In this document: positions 1 to 9,669 of the stretch, one piece after another
How the letters are laid out: every line of letters starts with the position of its first letter
Numbering within the stretch: position 1 is the first letter of the stretch
Source: Candidatus Peribacteria bacterium
Lineage (GTDB): Bacteria; Patescibacteriota; Gracilibacteria; Absconditabacterales; Absconditicoccaceae
DNA: 64,000 nt
Direction of reading: 5' to 3'
NCBI GenBank assembly: GCA_023898485.1
Contig: CP060225.1
Span: 868,001-932,000 of the forward strand
Notes under the pieces: generated by a model
What the model was told of the DNA's origin: nothing
What the model saw: only the letters and a program-made list of their open reading frames with translations
The model's database searches: none
Translations under genes and position numbers: made by a program

Positions 1-94
1 CTTTTCTCAAGGGTATTGCTGGCGTTTTTCTCTTGTGTTTGTGGTTTATTCTCTTACTATCTTGTAGTTTTTACCTTCTTTTTTCTTTTGTCCT

Positions 95-3000
95 ATGGCA
101 GAGAAAGCACCTATCAAATATGCTTCTGTGCATTCCAAGAAGCTCACGAAAGCGTCATCATATTTTCAACAATCTTCTTGATGGAAATTATGAAAAATAC
201 ACCTTAGTAGTGCAATACGTGGTCGATGGCGCTATGTTTTGTGATTGGTGGTTGGTGTATGTGCTATTCTTTTGGTTGGATATCTTTATCTTTTGACCAC
301 ACTTCCTAATATTTCAGATATGGAGGATGTTATTTTACCGGAGGCGACAATTATTACTGATAGAAACGGAGAGGTGTTATATAAAATTTTTCAAGAGAAT
401 AGGAGTTATGTGCAGTACGAAGATATCTCTCCTTATATGATAGATGCTATTGTTGCGATAGAGGATCAGTCCTTTCGGACTAATAATGGTATTGACTATG
501 GAGGTATCGTGAGAATCGCTGCTGGTCAACTTGGATTGATCAATTATAGTGGTGGATGATCGACCATTACTCAACAGTTGTTAAAAAATATTATTTTGAC
601 TAATGAGTCTAGTGTTTATACTAGGAAGCTCAAAGAGTGGATGCTAGCAGGTAAGCTCAATGATATGGTTAAAAAGCAAGTAAAACAAAATGATCCCAGT
701 ATTAGTGGAGATGATCTTCAGCGTAAAATGAAAGAGGAGATACTTGAATTATATCTGAATTATATTTTCTTGGGACAAAACTCCTATGGTGTGCAGGCAG
801 CATCTCAGACCTTCTTTGGTAAGGATGCAAAGGACTTAACACCGCTGGAGTCTGCTATTTTGGCTTCTCTGCCACAGTCACCTACAAGATATAATCCTTA
901 TGTCAATCGTATTCCTGTGATGGGTCAGCTTCATTTTTTTCAGTGAGGAGAAGAAGTGAGCCCGAGTGATACAGTTATCGATAGGGCCCATGATCATATA
1001 GCTGAGCTTTTGCCAAGGTTACAAATGGAAAATAAGGATGTGGGCGCTATTGAGAAGCAATTGTCTGGTTTGATGGATTTTACTATCACTGTAGACAATA
1101 CAACATATCGTGTATCTTATGACTTGGGTAGAAAGGACTACGTACTGATGAATATGGTTGATGAGGGTACGCTGGAGCCAGCCTCTTTTAAGACAGCATT
1201 TTTAGATTGATTTGATTATACATTTACTGAGTGAGGTACTATAGATATTAAAGCTCCACATTTTGTGCGATGGGTGCAGGATATGATTTTAGAGTTATTT
1301 CCTGATAATGGAGAACAACTGATGCAGAGAGGAGGTCTCCAGATCACCACTACGCTTGATTATGAGATGCAGCAATGGGCAGAGACTGCCATAGAAGAGA
1401 ATTATGGAAATCTTGCCAAAAATGATGCTAATAATGCTGGTATGATCTATCTTGATAGTACTAATGGCGATGTGTTAACATATGTTGGATCTGCTGATTA
1501 CTTTAATGAAGAGATCGATGGTGAGGTAGATATGGTGAGAGCGTTGAGACAACCTGGATCATCTATCAAGCCGTTTATTTATGCTTTGGGTATTGAGAAG
1601 CTAGGTCTTACTATGGACTCACCAATTTTTGATCTACCACTTACTATAGGTGGTAATACACCACAAAATTCTGATGGTCAGTTTAATGGACTTATGTCTG
1701 TGAAAAAATCTCTGGCATATAGTAGAAATATTGCTCCCATTAAGATCTTTTTATCGTTGGGGGGGGAAGATATTGTGAAGCCGTTTTTGTGGAATTTGGG
1801 TCTTCAGAGTCTTTCATCTAAGATATGATATGGTTATCCGCTCGCTATCGGTGCGGGTGAAGTACAGATGTTGGAGATGGCTAATGCATATGCACATCTT
1901 TCTGCTAGCGGACATCCTGCTGTTATCAACCCTATTCTGGAGGTGAAGACTGCTGATGGATCTATTCTGTATAAAAAGGAAGTGAAACAACAAGATCAGC
2001 TTATCCCTGATGGTGTAGCTAATGTTGTGTCATCTATCCTTTCTGATAGAAATAATATGCCTCCATCATGGATATCAAACTTTACTCTACAGGGAGATAT
2101 TGCTTATGCTACCAAATCTGGTACGAGCGATGTAAAGGTTACTCACAATGGAGAACAGGTGATACGCGCAAGAGATGGTTGGCTTGCTGCATATACTCCT
2201 ACTAAGGTTGCTTTGTTCTGGTCAGGTAATACAGATGGCAAACCCATGGGACCAGAAGCTTTTGGTGGACGGCTCAATGCGCCTGTGCGGAAAACATTTT
2301 GGTGACAGTTGATCAAGAATAATCTTCTTACAAATGAAGCATTCCCTACTGATGGCATCTCGTCTCTTACCATAGATAAATATACATGACTTTTGCCTGG
2401 TGGTGCTCGTCCTGATGGGTCTACTATTTCTACCAAATGATATAGTGGAAATCTACCCACTACTTCTGCTTCTGGTTGGGAATCTTTCCAGTATGATGCT
2501 TCATGTAATGGTAAACTTACTCCTCTCACTCCTACGTATGATTTGGGTGATGGGTGGTTAGTACAACCATATACATTTATGCCTGATCAGAGAGATTTGT
2601 CTGGTATTAGCGCATGGTTTGCAGAGCAGTCAGGATTCTTTCTTCAAATGCCAGAAACAGCATGTGAAGGTAGAGACGGAGAGCAGGATGATTCGATTAT
2701 GATCTCTATTATCAAACCTACAGCAAATAGCACTGTGACGATGTCTTTCGATGTGTGGTATGATATAAAGCATGATAAGCAGCTCAAAACACTGAGAGTC
2801 TATCTGAATGATGTGAAGGTCTGAGAAAAACTTTTGAGGAATCAAACTAATGTTACTGATATTATGCGTGTGGATGCATATCAGTGATTGGAACCAGGTC
2901 AACATCTGCTTACTGTGGAAGTAGCAGATGTGGAATGATTTGTCAATAGGGAGCAGGTGCCGATTACCATTAGCATGGAAGACTCTGTACCTCCCTATTT

Positions 3001-3244
3001 GCTAGAGAGTAAGATTACTATAGATGGTGAAATGGGTGCATATACTATTTACTTGCCTTTTGCAGATGATGCTTCAGGCATTGATACTGTCAATCTTTCA
3101 TCTAGTGCTGGTGCGATTGATTCTACCCTTCTTGAGTGATCTATTGCACGTTTTTCTCTAAGTGAATTAACCTCTATCTCCTATACTGTTGTTGACACTC
3201 AATGAAATACAGCATCTGGTACTATTGATCTGTCTCAATTCTAA
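95..3244 (+). CDS. Class A penicillin-binding protein (transglycosylase-transpeptidase)
   Basis: Bifunctional peptidoglycan synthase: polymerises lipid II and cross-links stem peptides outside the membrane. Read with TGA = Gly it is one 1,049-residue frame. A cytoplasmic lead of about 50 residues precedes a membrane segment (about 51-70). The GT51 domain carries GGGSTITQQ, whose third Gly (residue 155) is a TGA codon. The transpeptidase shows SSIK (Ser 489), SRN (543) and KSGT (about 674). The C-terminal 250 residues look like beta-sandwich domains, as in PBP1C-like proteins. I chose ATG 95 because it gives the basic lead plus anchor; the first 94 bases hold no supported gene. The stop is TAA. 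It is followed four bases later by the sugar transferase, which suggests an envelope operon. Motifs are seen; the exact PBP subclass is inferred. Confidence 0.93.
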
Positions 3245-3247
3245 CTT

Positions 3248-4642
3248 ATGCATGAAAAAACTACCATTCTTTTGTTGCGCCTTGTAAGGCCCCTGATCCA
3301 TGCTTTTTTGCTTGGTTTGATGTTTCGTGGTGCGTACTGGTTACGTTTGCGTACAGATCTTATTCCTGGTATGCACATTAGAATACCACCGATCGTTGTC
3401 AATGAGTTGCGACTGTTCGGTTCGTTAGCGATTGTTGTTCTTGTGATTTTGGGACTATATAATGGACTCTACAAACTTCGTGGCGTGCCAAGGTATAGAA
3501 ATCTTTTTGTTAAGACGCGAGGACAGCGATTTGCTGCTATTATCTTCATGGCGTATTTGGGGTCTGGATTTATTTTTTCAGGAGGTATTTCTCGCTGGAT
3601 TATTCTTGTCGTTGGGATTGGGTCACTTTTTGTGCTCTCTCTTTTTGATATAGCTCGAAATTACTGTATTGGTCGTATTTCCGCTACCCACCCAGTGCGT
3701 GTTTTGTGTATTTATTGGAAAGATAGTCAACAAGATACTATTGATCGTGCGTTATTGTATAAAAATTATTATCTGACACGATTGCCCGCATCGCAACGAC
3801 GTGGACATGAGGACTACTGATCGTATGATGTGATTATTATGGTTGGTGACTATACGGATGAGCAGCTACAGGATGCTTTCGATCAAGTGAGACTATGACA
3901 TCAGGAATTTTACCATGTTCCAACCAGTGGATTTTTGGAAGATGTGGTGTATGAGCCGACGGCACTGGGATCGCTGCACGCTTTTCGTCTGACTCCGACG
4001 AGATTGGATGACTGGGCTGTGGTGTTCAAAAGAATCTTTGATATTGTCTGATCGATCTGCGGTATTATCTTGCTCTCACCTGTGATGCTGTTGGTGATGA
4101 TTGCTATCATGATAGACAGCCCATGACCAGTGATCTATAGACAGCAAAGAGTGGGCCGTCAGGGTAAACTTTTCACCTTTCTCAAATTCCGTAGTATGTA
4201 TACTCATCTCAGTACGGGAGCAGACTATGGTGGTGATGAAGCAGAACAAATAGAATCAGACCTGGATTCGTCGGATGCGAACACTCGTGACGACATCCTA
4301 TCCAAAATAGACAATGATCCTCGCGTGACGCGTGTCTGACGTTTTCTTCGTCGTACATCGCTGGATGAACTTCCACAGCTTTTTTGTGTCCTGCGAGGGA
4401 CAATGTCACTGGTGGGTCCGAGACCTCATCTGCCTCGTGAAGTGGCGAAGTATGAGAACTGGCATACAAGACTTTTTGCGATCAAACCGGGTATCACAGG
4501 GTATGCACAGATTTTCGGTAGGGATGCATTGAGTTTCGATGAGGAAGCAGAGCTGGATCTGGAGTATATCCAAGATCGGTCACTCTGGCTGGATGTCTAT
4601 GCGATCATCAAGACGGTGGGAGTGGTGTTTAAGGGGAGGTAG
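3248..4642 (+). CDS. Polyprenyl-phosphate sugar-1-phosphate transferase (bacterial sugar transferase family)
   Basis: Probable initiating enzyme for a surface glycan: moves a sugar-1-phosphate from a nucleotide sugar onto undecaprenyl phosphate. The 464-residue protein has several N-terminal membrane helices, a middle domain and a C-terminal catalytic module with the family signatures KRIFDIVGS, PVIYRQQRVG, FLKFRSM, RRTSLDELPQL and MSLVGPRPHLP. TGA codons are read as Gly at several points, for example before the SxPGPVIY segment. A loop of about 35 acidic residues lies between KFRSM and the DPRVTRVG segment, as is usual for the family. The start is ATG four bases after the PBP stop and the stop is TAG. 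The sugar specificity cannot be told from sequence. Confidence 0.92.
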
Positions 4643-4728
4643 TTTTTGGTCCTCCTTTGGAAAAGGAGGTGTCCGCAGGGTGGAGGATTTTCAATGCTTT
4701 ATCGCTTCGCTAGGATTTACTTTTTTAT

Positions 4729-4759
4729 GTTACTTTTTTCTACCAGCGAAAAAAGTAAC
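4729..4759. repeat. Perfect 12-bp stem hairpin, repeated intergenic element copy 1
   Basis: GTTACTTTTTTC and GAAAAAAGTAAC form a perfect 12-bp stem around a 7-base loop, followed by CAAAAAC. A near-identical hairpin lies at 27961 and a related one at 30114, each followed by CAAAAA. The 291 bases between the sugar transferase and the next gene hold this element, a terminator and no supported gene. Confidence 0.8.
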
Positions 4760-4892
4760 CAAAAACGCCTCGTCTCGGCAGCCAGCGCGTGCCTCGACAC
4801 CTGCTTCGGGTGCTGTTGCTCTAGCGGCACTTGGTGTGTAGTTGCTTCGAGCTTCCGTATTGTTTGTGGCAAATTTTCAGACAAAAAGAAAA

Positions 4893-4922
4893 CCCCGTGA
4901 GATGACACTTGCGGGATTTTGA
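4893..4922. terminator. Bidirectional terminator between convergent genes
   Basis: CCCGTGAG and CTTGCGGG pair (two G-U pairs) around a 6-base loop, with an A-rich run on the left and a T-run on the right. It sits between the plus-strand sugar transferase and the minus-strand gene at 4934. Confidence 0.65.
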
Positions 4923-4933
4923 ATTATTTTGGA

Positions 4934-5308
4934 TTAGAGTGTGTGGTGAGGGTATTTCAAATTGGTACTTAATTCGATTACTTCTCCCATTTTTCCTTGT
5001 GCTGCCCATGGTATTGAAAACTTTAGTATCATAGGGTATTGTGTGATAATTTCTGGTCTTAGAAATTCATATAATACTCCATGCATTGAGCTCAATGAGT
5101 AGTTTACTCTCATTTTGCCATTTCTGAACAGTGGGTCAAAGATATCTTTGTGGATATCAATTTGATCTATATCTAGATCCTCAATTTGTCTATTCATTCT
5201 TAATCCGTTTTCAGTGTTGTAATTTACTATAAACCACGCTAGTATTGTGGGTATAGTAACTGTTTTTACTTTGTTTTCCGTGTTCATAATATTGTTTTTT
5301 ATGACCAT
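4934..5308 (-). CDS. Hypothetical protein, 124 residues
   Basis: I do not recognise this family. The frame has no TGA and ends at TAA. It is rich in Ile, Asn and Asp, has no signal peptide or clear membrane segment, and shows no motif I can name. It is flanked by a convergent terminator on its 3' side and by a 160-base divergent gap to dnaX. The start is uncertain: ATG 5308 lies inside a small palindrome (GACCA/TGGTC), and a second in-frame ATG lies at 5287. Confidence 0.5.
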   Translation of the reverse strand: MVIKNNIMNTENKVKTVTIPTILAWFIVNYNTENGLRMNRQIEDLDIDQIDIHKDIFDPLFRNGKMRVNYSLSSMHGVLYEFLRPEIITQYPMILKFSIPWAAQGKMGEVIELSTNLKYPHHTL

Positions 5309-5468
5309 TTTTGGTCGGTTGATGAATATTTATTTTTTCTATGATATATATATTACTAGGAGTCAAGTCTTTGTGGAAAGAAAGTGAATTGTAATAGAGG
5401 GAGCAAAAGATATAGTGGCTGTAAGTGATAAGCTCTAAGCTGTAAGCCTTTGTTTCTGCGCATTACTC

Positions 5469-6881
5469 ATGTCTCATCAACCACTTACCCTCCAGTATAG
5501 GCCTGTCGACTTCAAGACTGTCGTGGGGCAGGATCATATCACGTCGGTGATCCGTGAGCAGATCGCTCATGATGCTGCCAAGGCGAATTACCTCTTTTTC
5601 GGTCCTCGTGGGACAGGCAAAACATCGACTGCTCGTATTGTCGCTAAGGCATTGAATTGTTTGAACCCTGATCATGGGAATCCCTGCAATCAGTGTGCCA
5701 ACTGTCTCGCTATTGCTGAAAATAGGACACTAGATATCGTCGAGATCGATGCTGCGTCTCATACGGGTGTGGATAATGTCCGTGAAGAGATCATCGCCAA
5801 AGTGCCCTACCAACCCAGTCAACTGAAGAAAAAAGTCTATATCATCGATGAGGTGCATATGCTCTCGAAAGGAGCTTTTAATGCGTTGCTCAAGGTAATG
5901 GAGGAGCCACCGTCATATGTGACTTTCATCCTCGCGACGACGGAGATACACAAGGTCCCCGAGACGATCGTGAGTAGGTGTCAGAGTTTTCAGTTCTCGA
6001 GAGTGGCGAGAGATGCGATTGTGGAGAGACTCCAGACTATCGCTGATGCAGAAGGGATCAAAACCGAATCAGACGCTCTGTGGACGATAGCGAAGGTGTC
6101 GGAGGGTATCATGCGTGATGCGGTTAAATACCTGGATCAGGTGTCAGTGCTCGGCGATGTGACGAGTGATCGTGTCCAATCATTTCTCGGTATGGTGGAT
6201 GATGAAAAAATTGCTGCTTTGCTCGGATTGCTTCATAATGGAGATGTTACCGGAGCAATCGAAGAAGTGACCAGTTTGCAGGCGAGTGGCGTGGATCTGG
6301 CGCAGTTTGCGAAGCAAGTCTTGGCATATGTGGATGAACACTTTCTCGATGATGTGGAACAGATGACTATGATGGCGGGTCTGTTTGGGAAGATTCTCGG
6401 AGAGATGAAGTACTATCCGTATCCACTGCTGGTGTATAAGAGGTATTTTGGGGAGAGGATGAGAGAGGGCGAGAAAGGATGAGAAAGGATGAGAAAGGAT
6501 TCAGTGGTGAAGGTGGAGGTTGCACAAAAAGTAGAAAAAGTAGAAGAGATAAAAAAAGAAGAAGAGGTAGAAAAGGTAGAGAAGAAGCCAGTGGAAGTAG
6601 TGGCTGATGTAGCTGACTATGATGCTGTCAAAACTGCATTGCTTGATCATCTGGAATCACCGACATTGAAGGGATTGGTAGAAAAATATGTGATGATAGA
6701 CTCTATCGATGGAGGCATGATCCAACTCATTGCGATCAATAAAATTGCCGAGATCAATCTCAATAAAGAAGAAACGAAACATGATATAGAGAAGATCTTC
6801 TCGGATATCGTGGGACATGGTGTAACGTATGCTGTCGAAACGATGACGAAGGAGGAATATGCGGCGAGACTACTGGGGTAA
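5469..6881 (+). CDS. dnaX: DNA polymerase III subunit gamma/tau
   Basis: Clamp-loader ATPase of the replicative polymerase. The 470-residue protein shows Walker A GPRGTGKT (45-52), the zinc-binding cysteines C64, C73, C76 and C79, Walker B with DEVH near 127, and the sensor segment ILATTEIHKVPETIVSRCQ. The first 337 residues are the conserved AAA+ part. An in-frame TGA (Gly) at 6480 lies inside a 10-bp tandem repeat, and the frame continues through a Lys/Glu/Val-rich linker into a short C-terminal domain. Read with the standard code the protein would end at the repeat. ATG 5469 starts directly at the conserved SHQPLTLQYRP segment. Confidence 0.95.
6471..6500 (+). repeat. 10-bp tandem repeat inside dnaX (3 copies)
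   Basis: Three exact copies of GAGAAAGGAT at the junction between the AAA+ core and the charged linker. The unit is not a multiple of three, so gain or loss of one copy would shift the frame. A near-identical 10-bp unit is found in tilS at 36161. Confidence 0.9.
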
Positions 6882-7029
6882 ATAGTATAAAAAGAGTAAG
6901 TGGGTTAAAAAGTTTATGTTCCTCTTGATTTTTGTGAATATATATATTGTCATACCGTCCCGTGAAGCAGAAAAACCACTTTATCAAGTTGTACATAGGT
7001 ATTGTGAGGCTGTTTTCTGTGGAGGGCCT

Positions 7030-7102
7030 GCGTTCGTAGCTCAGCGGTAGAGCGCCAGACTATTAATCTGGAGGTCGGTAGTTCAAATCTACGCCGGATG
7101 CA
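7030..7102 (+). pseudogene. tRNA-Asn-like gene with ATT anticodon and an extra T-arm base
   Basis: The acceptor GCGTTCG pairs with CGGATGC (two G-U pairs), the D-arm is normal and the anticodon stem CCAGA/TCTGG is perfect. The loop is CTATTAA, so the anticodon reads ATT rather than the usual GTT. The T-arm is GGTAG, TTCAAAT, then CTAC followed by an extra G (7093) before CCGGATGC. Removing that G restores a normal stem and length. A normal tRNA-Asn(GTT) is present at 56720. It may be a decaying copy or an unusual functional tRNA; I favour decay. Confidence 0.6.
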
Positions 7103-7109
7103 CAGTTAT

Positions 7110-7146
7110 GGATTCCTTGTTTAATCTTGGAATCCTTTTCTTTTTG
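7110..7146 (+). terminator. Intrinsic terminator after the tRNA-like gene
   Basis: GGATTCC and GGAATCC (7 bp) enclose a 12-base loop, followed by TTTTCTTTTT. Confidence 0.75.
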
Positions 7147-7152
7147 TAGAAA

Positions 7153-7183
7153 AATCTCATCCATGTGGGTGAGATTCTTTTTT
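7153..7183. terminator. Bidirectional terminator, 10-bp stem
   Basis: AATCTCATCC pairs with GGGTGAGATT around the loop ATGT. An A-run on the left and a T-run on the right let it serve both the tRNA-like gene and the minus-strand DUF937 gene. Confidence 0.75.
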
Positions 7184-7200
7184 TGTGTTGAATAATGTAC

Positions 7201-7830
7201 TTATGTTGTCTTAGATCCGCCGAAGAGACCGCCGATGATCTTTTTGAGAAATGATCCTCCTTGTTTGGTAGCTATGTCGGTGAGGTCATCGATGATAGAT
7301 CCATCGCCATCCTTGTCGAGTAGTGAGGTGACGACTTGCATGGGGAGTGATGAGTTATCGTTGGCTGCTTTGGCACTTTGGGTGAGTGAGCCAATGATGT
7401 CTGTGAGACCTCCCGATGATTGTTCCTTGTTGACTGCAGAGAGGACGAGCGGAGCAAGGATTTTCATCATGCTGCTGATTTGATCAGTACTGACTCCTGA
7501 TTGTGTTGCAAGTGTGGTAGTTACGGTATCTTCTGATCATCCGAAGATGTGTCCGAGGATCTTGGATCCATCATTAAGATCAATTTTGCCATCTTGGAAT
7601 GCGCCTACCACATCATCCAGTATTGAACTGTCATGGCTTTGGGCAGCGGTGGTGATAGCTTGTGCCCCTTCCGCTGTGGTAGCTTGCTTTGCCAGACCAC
7701 CAAAAATGGTGGATAAGACTCCACTACCGATATCCTTGGTTTGTTCGGGAGTGAGTCCAACTTGTTGGCCGATTTGTTCCAATGTTTTTTGGTCAATAGT
7801 ACTACTGATAGTGTTGAAAAGATTGTTCAT
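7201..7830 (-). CDS. DUF937 family protein
   Basis: The 209-residue protein is made of two similar halves rich in Gly, Thr and Asp, with segments such as IFGGLAKQ, GSKILGHIFG and FLKKIIGGLFGG. These match the pattern of DUF937 proteins, whose function is unknown. A TGA (Gly) joins the halves right after GHIFG; under the standard code they would be two proteins. There is no signal peptide or membrane segment. The start is ATG 7830 and the stop TAA, downstream of comM on the same strand with a 36-base gap, so co-transcription is possible. Confidence 0.75.
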
Positions 7831-7866
7831 GTACTGTGGGTGTGAGATGGTAAAGTATTAGATTGT

Positions 7867-9420
7867 TTATTCTTCTAGAAATAGATGCTTTGCTCTGTAT
7901 TGCATAGCTTCAGCAAGATGTGATTTGGTGATCGTATCAGAAGATTCGAGATCGGCAATGGTTTGCGCTAATTTTATAATGCGGTGGACGACACGACCTG
8001 AGAGATGGAGGCGAGATGCTGCAGTAGTGAGAAATTCTTTCTCCTCATCTCATAAGTCGATATAGCTGTCGATATCTGCTGCGGACATGTCGGCGTTGGT
8101 ATAGATATTGGGTGTCTCATGGTAACGGGAGATCTGACGTTCTCGAGCGGTGACGACATCGTCTGCTATCTGGGCGGAGGTAGGAGTCTTTTCGTTTTTT
8201 TCGAGGATGGTGTCTATGTTTTCTCTGGGGATTTCGAGGATGATATCGATACGATCCAGGAGTGGGCCAGAGATTTTGGACTGGTAGCGCTTGATATCAA
8301 AATGTGAGCATTTGCACTGCTTCTGTTTGTCGCCATAGAAGCCGCAGGGGCAGGGATTCATGGTGCTGACGAACATAAAATTGGCCGGATACTGGACAGA
8401 GCCAACAGCACGAGAGATGGTGATGACTTTGTCTTCGATGGGTTGGCGGAGGACTTCGAGTACTTGGCGAGGGAATTCGGGAAGCTCGTCAAAAAATAAG
8501 ATACCCTTGTGAGCGAGGGACATTTCACCCGGTTTGAGTTGCGATCATCCGCCAGTAATAGAGACTTGTGATGCAGTATGGTGGACGGATCTCATGGGAC
8601 GCTGGACGATAAGGGGTGTGTCCTTATCTAGCTTTCCCACAACGGAATAGATCTGACTCACCTCGAGTATCTCATCGAAGCCAAGTGGTGGGAGGATACT
8701 ATGGAGCGCCTTAGAAAGCATACTTTTGCCACTACCGGGAGAGCCGATCAGGAGGACATTGTGCATGCCGGCTGCTGCGATGGTGAGTGCACGTTTGGCT
8801 AATGCGTGGCCACGAATGTCGGACATATCTACAGGGTGTGCGGTGCGTAGTGTGTAGAGATCTTCTATATCCTTGGTAGATTCGTGAGGAGTGAGTGTCG
8901 TCATGCCACTGAGCCAGTCCGTAATCTGGGCGAGATTGAAGACAGGATAGAGTGTCACTCATTCGATGTATTCGAGTTCATGGATATTGTCCGCAGGGAC
9001 GAAAAACGATTTGTATCCATCGTGATAGGCAGCCAAGACGGATGGGAGGAGTCAGTCGACTCTTTTTACCGAGCCATCGAGTCCGAGCTCACCAAATCGG
9101 AGAGAGCTCTTCACAATATCACCATGCTGAGTGATTCATTCATTGATCAGGAGAAAAAGCGCTACTGCAAGTGGCACATCAAAACGAGTCCCGACTTTGC
9201 GGACGTCGGATGGTGCGAGATTGAGGATGAATCTACGGTTGGGGATCTTGATATCAATATTGCGGAGGGCAGCGCGGATGCGCTCTTTGGATTCTTTGAC
9301 CGCGGCATCAGGGAGGCCGATGATATCGATAGAGGGTAGTGATCTGGATGAGTCTGCCTCGATAGTGATCGGGTATCCTTCGAGACCAAGGGAGGCATAG
9401 GTGTGGATGGAGGTGATCAT
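7867..9420 (-). CDS. comM: YifB/ComM family Mg-chelatase-like AAA+ ATPase
   Basis: AAA+ helicase-like protein. ComM promotes branch migration of recombination intermediates during natural transformation in bacteria where it has been studied. The 517-residue frame has the N-terminal domain (ASLGLEGYPITIEAD, IDIIGLPDAAVKES), Walker A GSPGSGKS, the chelatase core (GILFFDELPEF, TMNPCPCGFYG, GPLLDRIDI) and the C-terminal lid ending RAKHLFLEE. In-frame TGA codons fall in loops and after SYIDL. I chose ATG 9420 because it begins MITSIHTYASLGL, as in the family. The upstream in-frame start at 9453 reads into a simple repeat and is less likely. Confidence 0.93.
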
Positions 9421-9424
9421 GGAG

Positions 9425-9464
9425 ACAAGTAGCAAGTAACAAAAAGGTAACAAGCAACAAGTAG
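9425..9464. repeat. GTARCAAGTAACAAAAGG-type simple repeat, copy 1
   Basis: A degenerate run of GTAGCAAG/GTAACAAG units sits directly upstream of the comM start. Related runs lie next to the DUF177 gene (35641) and frr (37430). The 249 bases between comM and the next gene hold this run and nothing else I can name. Confidence 0.6.
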
Positions 9465-9669
9465 ACTTTCTTTTTTGTAGGGATTTGGTTGATGCGGTGC
9501 AAGTGTAAGTTTTTTCTTTATACCATCTTGTATAAAAAACTCATATTATATCACATCTCGACCAAAAAATATACCCTACCATCACTATGCTCCTCATTTT
9601 TTGCAATTATCTCCATCATACTCTATACTTACTTGGTATGACTTTATCTCTTTCATACTACTTCATCTC

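Noticed and set aside
16..296. Hydrophobic frames on the plus strand ahead of the PBP
   Set aside because: They overlap the PBP start region in other phases, lack a recognisable product, and the PBP frame explains the sequence better.
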